Positions 7,339 to 15,868 of a stretch of DNA of 34,316 bases are shown one piece after another (within the stretch, counting starts at the first letter, position 1; every line of letters starts with the position of its first letter). Position numbers and translations under genes: made by a program. Below the pieces are notes generated by a model. It was not told where the DNA came from. It saw only the letters and a program-made list of their open reading frames with translations, and ran no database searches. Source of the DNA: JAGXLC01 sp046545795 (GTDB taxonomy: Bacteria > Bacteroidota > Bacteroidia > Bacteroidales > UBA12077); NCBI GenBank assembly GCA_046545795.1, contig JBKGZD010000008.1:1-34316 (forward strand). Reading direction: 5' to 3'.

Positions 7339-10113
7339 TTAAAATTTAATTTTATAAGTTAAAATCTTTTTGGGACCGGCTTCAATTTTAAATGAGCCAT
7401 CTTCCATTAATTCAGCCCTCTTTTCAAATTTTTCTTCCATGGTAACTTTCCATACATCAGAAGCCTTAGTATGAATTTTTACAGTTCCTTTCACTGTTTC
7501 CCCGGCAGGATTATACAAGCGCAATACAAAGCCATCAAACCCAGAATCTTCCGGCTTCTTTATTGCACTAACTACCAATGAATCAGGCTTTACTGCCATC
7601 AAAGTTTCTGCAGCATCAAGATGGCCGGTTAGCAGACCAGTCTGTACCATCCTTAAGTTATAATTAAAACTGAAAGCTTCTTTATAGACTTCCCCTTCAT
7701 GCCAATCCCCTTTATGAGGATAAAGCGCCAGCCGATATGACGATCTGCCAAGCATTTGATTGCCTTTTTCATGTGAATAATCCTGGGGAGCAGCAGGATT
7801 AATTTTATACTCAAAAGTTCGAAACAAAGTGATAGCCAGTGTATTTCTCTCATCCGGCAACACTTCATATTCTTTCAATCCATCCACCAAAATTGCCATT
7901 CCCTTCTTTCCGTCAGTAATATCAACAAAATGGTGCATTGGAAAGTCATACATTGGCTGTTCAACCCAATCCGAAGTATCTGGCCTTTCCAGACTTCTGC
8001 GGACAACATCAAACTGACCTTCCCCATAGGAATGCGTAGCATTCAGGTCTGAAGGAAACATCATTCTCAACCGATGGCTCTCAGATTGGTTATCTACCTC
8101 CACGTTCATCTCCAGGTATGGCACTCCTTCTTTCAGGGAAATTTTCAAAATAATTCTGCTGGTAGCTGTTTTAGGTTGATCACTTTTTCTTTGCTCTAAA
8201 TTTTGGGGAAGATCCATCGTATGTTTTATTGTTATCTCGTTATACAGTTCAGATGAAACTGTTTTGGAGACGTCAGCTTCATTCCCGAGCGTGGTATGCA
8301 CCGGATCATACTTTTCATGGATCCATGCCTGACCAGCTTCCCCTTCGTCATAAAAATATGCTGTCTTCACATATTGAACTCCTCTTTTCTTATCCAGGAT
8401 ATCCAGGGTTCCATCTTTATTCACCTCTACTTTTAAAAATTCATTTTCCAGAATGAGATCCTCTTTCTTTTGACCTTCTGAACCAGCCGCAACTGGTTTT
8501 ACATGGAAAGATTGCAAAGTATAGGACGGGATATTATCTGTTTTCAGCATAACATGATAACGAATCATTTCAAGATATTTTGGCCGGTTGATATTTTGCT
8601 CTACTACCGGTAAAAATTCTTTTCTGTCCAGTATACTTTTAGACAATTTATTTCCACTGTAGTCAATTACGTCAAAATCTCCCTCATCCATTTCTTTTGG
8701 AACATCAACCCAAACTTCTGTTACATCCGTCCTAAGATAGTTGGTTGGATTGATAACGGTAAGAAAAATTTCTTTATGCTTATCCTTATTATGAAGGGAA
8801 GGAAATTTACTTGTATTTAATTGTTTAACAAGGTAGGATGCGGCTCTTTCAAATAAACCTTTTGAAATTTCCACAGACTGCTTATAACGCTGCACCATAT
8901 CTTCATGGATCCGGTCCAGGGAGCATCCTCCTATTGAATCATGGGCAGAATTTTCCACAATTAACTCCCATGCCATTTCCGGGTATTTATCTTTGATATC
9001 CCTTCCCATTATTCCAGAGAAGACATTAAGTGGCTCAGCATAATATTGAATCCAACGCTCAGCATTAAAATTCATTTGTTTAAGATACATCCTGGCAGAT
9101 GTGGTATAGCCGTAAAGATTCCAACATCTGTAATTATTCTGTGCACTACGACGTTCACCTTCCACCAGTTTCAGGGAGTTATAATCTACTGATTTATAGA
9201 GGTCCTCCGCATATTCCTCCAGGGTTGAATGTTTCACATTAACCTGGGGCATTTTTTTCCTAATGTCTCTTATAATTCTGGCTGTTTGGGCATTGGGGCC
9301 AGAAGAATCATGTCCTTCCATCCATATCTTATGAGGAGTGGTAAAATCTTCGTATTGATCATCAATAAGCTTCTTTGTCTGTTCTTCAATGTTCTCAGGA
9401 TAATATTCCTTATGAGGCGAAATGATGGTGTAATCTTCATCTACCTGCTCAGAATCAGCAATATGGAACAATGTATCCTCTTTCCAATCCTGCTTAATAT
9501 CAGGAAACCACTCATTGTGAACCACGGGGCGATAAACATAAAAATAAAAGTTATATCGTGGCAAGGTAGAAAAACGAGAAGAAATCATTTCTGTTCCATC
9601 AGCGCCTTTCCATAGAAATTCAGCTTTTGGACTTTCTATGGCATTAACCCCCCGGTAAAACATTATCAGGTTGATATCGAAATCTTTATATATCTGGGGT
9701 AGTTGAGAAATTTGGCCCCATGAGAAAGGGGAGTAGCCAATTTTAGAAACCCCACCATACTGATTGCTCATTCTATGGCCAAACAATAAATTTCTTATCA
9801 GATTTTCACCACCAACCTGGAACTCTTCCGGGAGAATATACCATGGTCCGTGCAATAACCTTTTATCCTGCGTTAGTCGTATTATTCGCTCTCTATGATG
9901 GGGTTTAACCTCAAGATAATCTTTCAGCACTATAGATTGGCTGTCCAAATGGTAAGCTCTGTATTCTGGTTCATTTTCAAGAATATCCATCACAGATTCC
10001 ATCATATCCACCAACATCTGCCTGTTCCTTTGAAAAGGCCACCTCCATTCTCTATCCCAATGAGTGTTTGAGATTACATGAAATACATCTTCAGTTTTCT
10101 TACTCATAGTCAT
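7339..10113 (-). CDS. GH38-like protein lacking the catalytic nucleophile
   Basis: This 924-residue cytoplasmic protein has the full GH38 alpha-mannosidase layout. It has the zinc motif THWDREW (H18, D20), a GHDSSG segment with D269 in the acid/base region, and ENSAHDSIGG with H391 matching the last zinc ligand, followed by long beta-sandwich domains. The family segment that normally reads P-D-x-F-G-H, whose Asp is both nucleophile and zinc ligand, here reads GYSPFSWGQISQLPQI: F130 replaces Asp and Q134 replaces His. The codons are clear and the surroundings are well conserved, so this is no frameshift. Either the protein works by another mechanism or it is a binding or pseudo-enzyme. It starts one base after the HAD gene stop, so translation is probably coupled; a second in-frame ATG lies two codons later. 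Confidence 0.85.
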   Translation of the reverse strand: MTMSKKTEDVFHVISNTHWDREWRWPFQRNRQMLVDMMESVMDILENEPEYRAYHLDSQSIVLKDYLEVKPHHRERIIRLTQDKRLLHGPWYILPEEFQVGGENLIRNLLFGHRMSNQYGGVSKIGYSPFSWGQISQLPQIYKDFDINLIMFYRGVNAIESPKAEFLWKGADGTEMISSRFSTLPRYNFYFYVYRPVVHNEWFPDIKQDWKEDTLFHIADSEQVDEDYTIISPHKEYYPENIEEQTKKLIDDQYEDFTTPHKIWMEGHDSSGPNAQTARIIRDIRKKMPQVNVKHSTLEEYAEDLYKSVDYNSLKLVEGERRSAQNNYRCWNLYGYTTSARMYLKQMNFNAERWIQYYAEPLNVFSGIMGRDIKDKYPEMAWELIVENSAHDSIGGCSLDRIHEDMVQRYKQSVEISKGLFERAASYLVKQLNTSKFPSLHNKDKHKEIFLTVINPTNYLRTDVTEVWVDVPKEMDEGDFDVIDYSGNKLSKSILDRKEFLPVVEQNINRPKYLEMIRYHVMLKTDNIPSYTLQSFHVKPVAAGSEGQKKEDLILENEFLKVEVNKDGTLDILDKKRGVQYVKTAYFYDEGEAGQAWIHEKYDPVHTTLGNEADVSKTVSSELYNEITIKHTMDLPQNLEQRKSDQPKTATSRIILKISLKEGVPYLEMNVEVDNQSESHRLRMMFPSDLNATHSYGEGQFDVVRRSLERPDTSDWVEQPMYDFPMHHFVDITDGKKGMAILVDGLKEYEVLPDERNTLAITLFRTFEYKINPAAPQDYSHEKGNQMLGRSSYRLALYPHKGDWHEGEVYKEAFSFNYNLRMVQTGLLTGHLDAAETLMAVKPDSLVVSAIKKPEDSGFDGFVLRLYNPAGETVKGTVKIHTKASDVWKVTMEEKFEKRAELMEDGSFKIEAGPKKILTYKIKF

Positions 10114-10114
10114 T

Positions 10115-11446
10115 TTATTTCTTTTTTTCCTGGTTTATAAACATATTATATTCGAGAAGGGCCTGGGGAATACCACCTTGCAATACATGCACTGCAGCCT
10201 CAAAATTATGTGATGAAGTCTGGGCAAAAGGAACAGCAATGCAACACCCTATTCCCGCAGCTCGTATTGCAACTGTACCGCTTTGACTGTCTTCAAAACC
10301 AATAACCTGGTCAAAATTTTCTGGCATAATGCCTAATTTATGTAAAGCAATACTGTACAAATCCCTATGTGGCTTTAATCTTATTTCACTCGAATCAGTT
10401 GCTGTAACAAAAGCGTCATAAATATTGTGATAATCGCTGAATTGCTCAATCAGAAAGCGTTTCTTGTTACCGGAGAGCTCACTGTTGTGGTAGAACTCCC
10501 GGATAACGCGGAAAACTTGCTTTATTACAATATCGGCTTCATAGAAGATAGATGAAGTCACCAGTCCCAATTTTACAGGTTTTTCCTTAAACTGATCAGA
10601 TAGTTTTATCAGCATATCCACCAAATGATAATCATTTTTAGCATCAAAATTCCCTGTTCTGTATTCTTGAATAACCTGCCGGGATAAAACTTCAATATCA
10701 GTGCTATTTAACCACCCTTTTAAAAGCGGTAAAAGAACTGAAATTCCAGGCATTGGAGAAATTAATTCCTTTTCGTCTGCATTTATACCAAAAAGATCTT
10801 GCTTTACCTTTGCACTACTTTCGTTGGCCAGTCTTCCAAGAATTTGATGGTAAACCATATAATAAATATCAATTCCAATACTGACTTTGTCGCTAAAAGA
10901 CAATGATATACCAATATCAAAATATTTTTCCCAATTTTCCGGTTCAATCCCTTCTTTTTCAATTTTAGTTATGATGTTTCCCAATCCCATCTTTTTAAGA
11001 TTTACGGAAACCTCCTCTTTTCTTGTATTATCCTTACCGTGCTGTATAGTCCATAATGCTGCCCGGAGAAATTCTTTTCTTATAAATTTCTCATCGAGCA
11101 AATTTTCATATTTCCTAACCAGGTATTCAACATGTTTTGTTGTGCTGTTTCCAATTATGTGTGAATAATCATTCTGTCTGTCAAGACCTTGCCATTCTTC
11201 GGGTAACATTTTGCCACTCATACGACGGACCATCTGTTCCAGAGAATAGATGCACAACTCTTCTGTAGTAGTTGTTGTACCATCCATATCCATAAGGGCA
11301 CCCTTTAAAGCAGTAACTGATTTTCTGGGTTCAGCAAGAGGATAATAATCCTCCCGGGGATACACATAAGAAGGGTTACTTACCACCGCAAATTCTTTAT
11401 TGTTCTTTTTCAGCCTTTCTATAACAAAATCAAGAGATGTGATCAT
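10115..11446 (-). CDS. Large HAD-family phosphatase/phosphomutase-like protein
   Basis: This 443-residue haloacid-dehalogenase superfamily protein has all four motifs: MDMDGTTTT with D53 and D55, GLVTSS, the lysine-containing RLKPHRDLY, and GFEDSQSGTVAIRAAG. The last motif and the order resemble beta-phosphoglucomutase-type enzymes, but those have about 220 residues. Here a helical insertion of roughly 200 residues separates motifs I and II, in the usual cap position, and there is an extra 45-residue N-terminus. Sugar phosphate hydrolysis or mutase action are both possible. It lies 21 bp after the phosphohexomutase gene and one base before the GH38-like gene. Because GH94 enzymes make alpha-1-phosphates, a beta-mutase is not obviously required, so a specific sugar phosphatase is the simpler guess. 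Confidence 0.75.
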   Translation of the reverse strand: MITSLDFVIERLKKNNKEFAVVSNPSYVYPREDYYPLAEPRKSVTALKGALMDMDGTTTTTEELCIYSLEQMVRRMSGKMLPEEWQGLDRQNDYSHIIGNSTTKHVEYLVRKYENLLDEKFIRKEFLRAALWTIQHGKDNTRKEEVSVNLKKMGLGNIITKIEKEGIEPENWEKYFDIGISLSFSDKVSIGIDIYYMVYHQILGRLANESSAKVKQDLFGINADEKELISPMPGISVLLPLLKGWLNSTDIEVLSRQVIQEYRTGNFDAKNDYHLVDMLIKLSDQFKEKPVKLGLVTSSIFYEADIVIKQVFRVIREFYHNSELSGNKKRFLIEQFSDYHNIYDAFVTATDSSEIRLKPHRDLYSIALHKLGIMPENFDQVIGFEDSQSGTVAIRAAGIGCCIAVPFAQTSSHNFEAAVHVLQGGIPQALLEYNMFINQEKKK

Positions 11447-11467
11447 ATCAAAAAAATTTCTGTCGAT

Positions 11468-12931
11468 TTATTTATTTAATTCTACTAGTCTGATTCCTTC
11501 ATCTAAAAGCGCTTTAACTTCCTTTGCGGACGTTCCCTCTGCATAAATACGCACTACAGGTTCAGTTTCAGAAGTACGTAACAGCAACCAGCGTGGAGTA
11601 TCTTTCAAACGGAATTTCAGGCTGTTAATCTTGTTTTGTGCCGAGTAATGCTCTGCAATACTGACGATCTCATAATTCAAAATCCTACTTGGGGGATTAT
11701 GAAAAATCTTCGCAAGCAATATATCAAAGTCCTTTTCATAATATTGAATGTCGATACGATCGTAATAGATTTCACCTAATTCCTTGCGTTTTGCCTCTAT
11801 AAAATCTGTCAATGTATTGAATCCTGATTTAGAAACCATTTCAATAAACAGCAAAGCAGAAAAAATGCCATCTCTTTCAGGGAGATGATCTTTAAAACCA
11901 AAGCCTCCCGATTCTTCTACACCAAAGACTGCATTATGCTCAATCATTTTTTCAGCCACATATTTAAAACCAACCTGTACTTCTTTAATTTTAAAATTAT
12001 ATGCAGCAGCAAGTTCATAGAATTTATCCGTAACAGAAAGAGTTTTTACAAAGTCTCCCTGTTGTTCTTTCTGTGCTTTGAGAAATTGTCCAAGAAAAAG
12101 AATAGTTTCCTGTATATTCATCCATTCTCCTTTATCCGTCATTACTCCTAGTCTGTCAGCATCGCCATCTGTAGCTACACCTAATGCACATCCTCCTTTT
12201 CTGAGTAGATCTGATAAAGGTTTAAGGTTTTTTTTAATTGGTTCTGCCAGTCTTCCACCAAAATCAGGCAAAGGCTCCTGGTAAATACCTTTAACAGTCA
12301 CGTTATTATATTCTAATATATCTTTCAACAAAGACCCACCTGCTCCACCCATTGAGTCAACAGCAACACTCATCCCGGAGTCGGCAACAGCTCTAAAATC
12401 GATGATGTTTTGCAAATGAGCACGATAGTCATGAAGCATATCGACTATCTTCACCTTTTCATTGCTTTCAACAGGGGTGTTCTTATCAAGGAAATTTTCA
12501 ACTTTTTTGGTTTCACCCGTCGCAAATGGAGACCCTTTTGATGACTTAAACTTTACCCCATTATATTCCGGTGGATTATGTGATGCAGTAATCATTACCC
12601 CGGCACTATATGTATTCGAGGTAGTATGAAAAGATAATACAGGAGTAGGTATAACTTCTGAAGATAATTCCACTTGAATATTATTACCAGAAAGGACCTT
12701 TGCAAACAATGTTGCATAAACTTTTGATTCTTTTCTGCCGTCATAACCAATAGCCACTGTATTGTATTCATGAGACATGGATTTTAAATAATCCGCAAAA
12801 GCTTGGGCGACCCGGCTAATATTTGCCGGATTGACCTCCTTATAAAGCAGTCCGCGCCATCCATCCGTCCCAAAATGAATATCCTTCCGGTTTTGAATTG
12901 TTTTTATCATATTTATCTTACATTCAATCAT
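11468..12931 (-). CDS. Alpha-D-phosphohexomutase (PGM/PMM/PNGM family)
   Basis: This cytoplasmic mutase interconverts hexose 1- and 6-phosphates. The product has 487 residues from the first ATG, or 480 from the ATG at 12910. Family landmarks are complete: FGTDGWRG near 20, the phosphoserine loop MITASHNPP near 113-121, the metal loop ATDGDADR, the sugar-specificity loop VEESGG, and the phosphate loop RTSETEPVVR near the C-terminus. The EESGG form does not decide between glucose, mannose and N-acetylglucosamine phosphates. It is the obvious partner of the GH94 enzyme, turning the alpha-1-phosphate product into a 6-phosphate. The first ATG overlaps the end of the FAD oxidoreductase gene by 8 bases, which suggests translational coupling. 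Confidence 0.88.
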   Translation of the reverse strand: MIECKINMIKTIQNRKDIHFGTDGWRGLLYKEVNPANISRVAQAFADYLKSMSHEYNTVAIGYDGRKESKVYATLFAKVLSGNNIQVELSSEVIPTPVLSFHTTSNTYSAGVMITASHNPPEYNGVKFKSSKGSPFATGETKKVENFLDKNTPVESNEKVKIVDMLHDYRAHLQNIIDFRAVADSGMSVAVDSMGGAGGSLLKDILEYNNVTVKGIYQEPLPDFGGRLAEPIKKNLKPLSDLLRKGGCALGVATDGDADRLGVMTDKGEWMNIQETILFLGQFLKAQKEQQGDFVKTLSVTDKFYELAAAYNFKIKEVQVGFKYVAEKMIEHNAVFGVEESGGFGFKDHLPERDGIFSALLFIEMVSKSGFNTLTDFIEAKRKELGEIYYDRIDIQYYEKDFDILLAKIFHNPPSRILNYEIVSIAEHYSAQNKINSLKFRLKDTPRWLLLRTSETEPVVRIYAEGTSAKEVKALLDEGIRLVELNK

Positions 12932-14225
12932 CTAAATTATCTGCAATTACGTTTCGGATCTGGTCATAAGAAACTTCCCTAATACCCTGATTATTTTTTA
13001 CTGCCAGAGAAGCGACAGCACCAGCAGCTTCTCCTGTAGCAGAAGAAGTTGGCATCACACGCAATGCACTATGTCCTTCACGTGTCGAGCCAATACACCG
13101 TCCCGCCACCATAAGATTTATCGTTTCTTTAACCATTAAAGCACCTTTGGGTATTTCATAGTAACTTCCCTTCTCCAGTTCATCCATCCGGTTATCTTCT
13201 TTTTTTTGCCCGTGGATGTCAACACCATAGGAAGCTCTCCCAATAGGTTCATCAAATTTAGCGCCGTACAATATATCTTCACCATTAACCATATAGTCAG
13301 TCTGTGCTCTTCTCGTTTCCCTGACTCCCACTTGCACCGCAGTATCGATAAGATAAGAATTTTCAAATCCCGGTATTTCCTGTTGCAGTAAATCAGTTAC
13401 CTGCGCCACCTGTTTATGTCCCACATCTTCAGCCCTGGTAAGAGCACCTGATGTTGAGGGGTCAATACCTATAATATTAGAAGTGTTAAAAGAAGCTTCC
13501 CCTGTTTCAGGCAGAGTGGTAAAAAAAATATATTGCAAAGCATCATCAACTCTTCCCTCCTGCTGGGCTTTCTTTAATGGTGTAAAAAACCCGGCAATAG
13601 AAATTATACTCGAAAAATCATATTTAAAATCCATCCACTCCATAAAGTCTTCTTTATGCTCTTTTGTATACTCTGCAACCTTCCTCACATCAATCCCCCC
13701 CATACGGAAAAATAAGGTCAAAGCCTGCAATTCACCGCTTTTCTCATCACCTTTCAAAGATGGAAAATTGCCCAGGGAAAGAAGCTGGCCATCACCTGTA
13801 GCATCAATAAAAACCTCTCCTTCGACTCGCTTTTCCCCTTCTAAAGTTGCAATTAACAATGCATTAATCTTGCCGTATTCAGCTTCAACATCAATCACAT
13901 CGGAATTAAAAGCAATATCACCATTGTTTTGCCAAATCAGCTGATTTGCAACAGATCGAAAAGCCCATGCATAAAATCCGTTATCAATCATTCCTCCCAT
14001 TTCCCGGATGCCATTTTCAATCTGTTTATAGACCCCTTTAACCAACTCTTGATCTCCTGCATAAGACTTCATAAAAGGTGAGACCATACCAGCTGCAGAC
14101 ATTCCTCCTAAGAAAGGATAATGCTCTATTAGCAATACACTGCTGCCTAAAGAAGCAGCTTTAATGGCAGCAGAAATACCAGCTATTCCTCCTCCTGCAA
14201 CTACGACATCGTAATGTGATTTCAT
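12924..14225 (-). CDS. FAD-dependent oxidoreductase (FAD_oxidored family)
   Basis: This 433-residue flavoprotein has an N-terminal dinucleotide-binding fold VVVAGGGIAGISAAI (residues 7-21) followed by the acidic strand end LLIEHYPFLGG. An ATGDG motif lies near residue 153, and the C-terminal FAD-binding block AGRCIGSTREGHSALRVMP resembles the family previously called FAD_oxidored. No signal peptide is visible, so it should act in the cytoplasm. Members often occur in Bacteroidota carbohydrate loci, but to my knowledge their substrates are mostly unknown. Oxidation or reduction of a sugar or sugar-derived acid is the contextual guess. The NanE gene precedes it by 48 bp. A degenerate relative lies two genes upstream in the operon. 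Confidence 0.82.
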   Translation of the reverse strand: MKSHYDVVVAGGGIAGISAAIKAASLGSSVLLIEHYPFLGGMSAAGMVSPFMKSYAGDQELVKGVYKQIENGIREMGGMIDNGFYAWAFRSVANQLIWQNNGDIAFNSDVIDVEAEYGKINALLIATLEGEKRVEGEVFIDATGDGQLLSLGNFPSLKGDEKSGELQALTLFFRMGGIDVRKVAEYTKEHKEDFMEWMDFKYDFSSIISIAGFFTPLKKAQQEGRVDDALQYIFFTTLPETGEASFNTSNIIGIDPSTSGALTRAEDVGHKQVAQVTDLLQQEIPGFENSYLIDTAVQVGVRETRRAQTDYMVNGEDILYGAKFDEPIGRASYGVDIHGQKKEDNRMDELEKGSYYEIPKGALMVKETINLMVAGRCIGSTREGHSALRVMPTSSATGEAAGAVASLAVKNNQGIREVSYDQIRNVIADNLDD

Positions 14226-14273
14226 TTTTTTCTGGTTTTATATTTTATCAAAATGAATCTATAACCCATTTTA

Positions 14274-14966
14274 TTAATGAGCTTCCAATGCTTCTTTAAA
14301 CCACTGTGTTACCACGTGAGGTCTGGTTATGGCCGTACCCACAACAACTGACCATGCCCCTTGTTCTATTGCTTGCTTTGCTAAGCCGGGGGAATTATAT
14401 CTTCCTTCAGCTATTACAGGCAAAGTATCTTTGAAATAATCAACTAAAGTTTTAAGCAAGCTAAAATCAGGGCCATTTCGCGTTTTCCGTTCAGTTTCAG
14501 GCGTATATCCATTCAATGTTGTCGATATACAATCAGCACCCTGGTCAGCACACGCCTTTGCTTCTTCCTTTGTAGCTATATCAGCCATTACAGGGATGTT
14601 ATATTTTCCCTTAATCTGCCGGATAAAATCAGGACCAGTAAGTCCTTCTCGCTCCCTAAAAGTACCATCTACGGCTATGATATCACATCCGGTACTTATG
14701 ATGGCTTCCACTTCATCAAATGAGCCTGTAATTCTAACATATCCTCCGGGAAAGGAAGATTTTTTCAGTCCAATGACCGGCAAACTGACAGATTCAATAA
14801 TTTTTTTAGTCTTTTCTACTCCTTCACTTCTTATTGCTGAGGCACCGCCCATTTCGGCACATATTGCAAAACGGCTCACTCCATCCGCACTGTTGAATGG
14901 AGAATCACCTTCAGCCTGGCAGGACACAATCAGTTTTCTCTTTATTTGTTTCAACACCTCTATCAT
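14274..14966 (-). CDS. nanE: N-acetylmannosamine-6-phosphate 2-epimerase
   Basis: This 230-residue TIM-barrel enzyme converts ManNAc-6-P to GlcNAc-6-P. Diagnostic segments are LIVSCQAEGDSPFN near the start, PVIGLKK with the likely catalytic Lys at K68, IAVDGT near 97-102, MADIAT near 127-132, STTLNGYT near 148-155, IAEGRYNSP with the acidic residue E187, and VVGTAITRP near the end. Length and motifs are typical, so function is secure at the family level. In sialic acid loci NanE works with a lyase and a ManNAc kinase, neither of which is present here. In this PUL it implies that ManNAc-6-P is made by another route, or that a GlcNAc and ManNAc mixture is channelled to the NagB-like fusion. Confidence 0.92.
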   Translation of the reverse strand: MIEVLKQIKRKLIVSCQAEGDSPFNSADGVSRFAICAEMGGASAIRSEGVEKTKKIIESVSLPVIGLKKSSFPGGYVRITGSFDEVEAIISTGCDIIAVDGTFREREGLTGPDFIRQIKGKYNIPVMADIATKEEAKACADQGADCISTTLNGYTPETERKTRNGPDFSLLKTLVDYFKDTLPVIAEGRYNSPGLAKQAIEQGAWSVVVGTAITRPHVVTQWFKEALEAH

Positions 14967-15038
14967 TCTATTATATAAGTTTATCTATTTTAGCACTATT
15001 TCATCATTATTTAAGCTATATCATTAAATGCAACATGG

Positions 15039-15812
15039 TCAAGAATCATTCCCCCGGTGGGGCGAGGATTGTTCCTTTGATGATTCTCCTGTATTAGATA
15101 TCCCAGGAAACACCGGCATTATTCGCATACGAACCCCATAATTTTTCCATGCTTCAACAGCTAGTCCATCTAATACAGTATTAAAATACGTCTCAATGTT
15201 TTCTCTTTGTACTTGCTCCCAGGGCAAGCTGACAAAATGACCAATATCAGTAGACACTGACTGGTAAATACCGAGTGCAGCTTCCATATTGACTTTAACA
15301 GAAGTGAAAAAACAATTTATTTTTACAAAAGGATTATCCGGACCGGTTTGATATAGAAAATTAGAAAGAAAGGAATCATCAGAATAATCTTCAAATCTTC
15401 GGGTCGTTATTTCAAATTCACCTTCACGTCCAAACAATCTGATGGAGATAAGGTCATCCTTTTTGACTACATTCAAGGGCAAAACATGGAATAATATATC
15501 AAGGCTATTCTCACGGATTAAATTCCAACTCGCTCTTTTAACTGCTTCAGGGTGTATCAGTACTTTCTCTTTCGATTCATAAAGAAGTCCAAAACGCTGA
15601 TTTTGAACATATTGAAACACCTGCGCCATTCCCTGAACCTCATCAAAGAAATCTCTATCCAGCAAGCAAGATAAAGACTCAGTAATACTACCCCCGGGAA
15701 AACCATACTTATTAAGCAATATTACATTCTGCCCCTGATTTTTTAATTCAACAGCCTTTTGAATTCCTCTTAAAGAAGCACCCCACAATACTGTATCATA
15801 AATTGTATTCAT
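15039..15812 (-). CDS. Short degenerate FAD_oxidored-like protein
   Basis: The 257-residue product looks like a shortened relative of the FAD oxidoreductase at 12924-14225. It starts YDTVLWGASLRGIQKAVEL, where the usual GxGxxG is altered to GASLRG, continues with LLNKYGFPGGS, and ends with VRMRIMP in place of the normal C-terminal FAD block. The frame is open throughout and the 72 bases after it hold no continuation, so this is a stable short protein and not a visible frameshift. It may be a non-catalytic partner subunit or a decaying duplicate. FAD binding is doubtful. It lies between the HyuA-like gene (56 bp) and nanE (72 bp). Confidence 0.7.
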   Translation of the reverse strand: MNTIYDTVLWGASLRGIQKAVELKNQGQNVILLNKYGFPGGSITESLSCLLDRDFFDEVQGMAQVFQYVQNQRFGLLYESKEKVLIHPEAVKRASWNLIRENSLDILFHVLPLNVVKKDDLISIRLFGREGEFEITTRRFEDYSDDSFLSNFLYQTGPDNPFVKINCFFTSVKVNMEAALGIYQSVSTDIGHFVSLPWEQVQRENIETYFNTVLDGLAVEAWKNYGVRMRIMPVFPGISNTGESSKEQSSPHRGNDS

Positions 15813-15868
15813 TTTAACATATTTTTTATTTATCAGAGCTACAATAAGCTGGCAAAAAGAACAATCTT

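Noticed and set aside
14274..14966. Sialic acid catabolic locus based on nanE
   Set aside because: No N-acetylneuraminate lyase, ManNAc kinase or sialidase is present; the SGNH protein does not by itself point to sialate.
14967..15812. Frameshifted full-length flavoprotein
   Set aside because: The frame is open to a normal stop, and the DNA between it and nanE has no continuation of the family in any frame.
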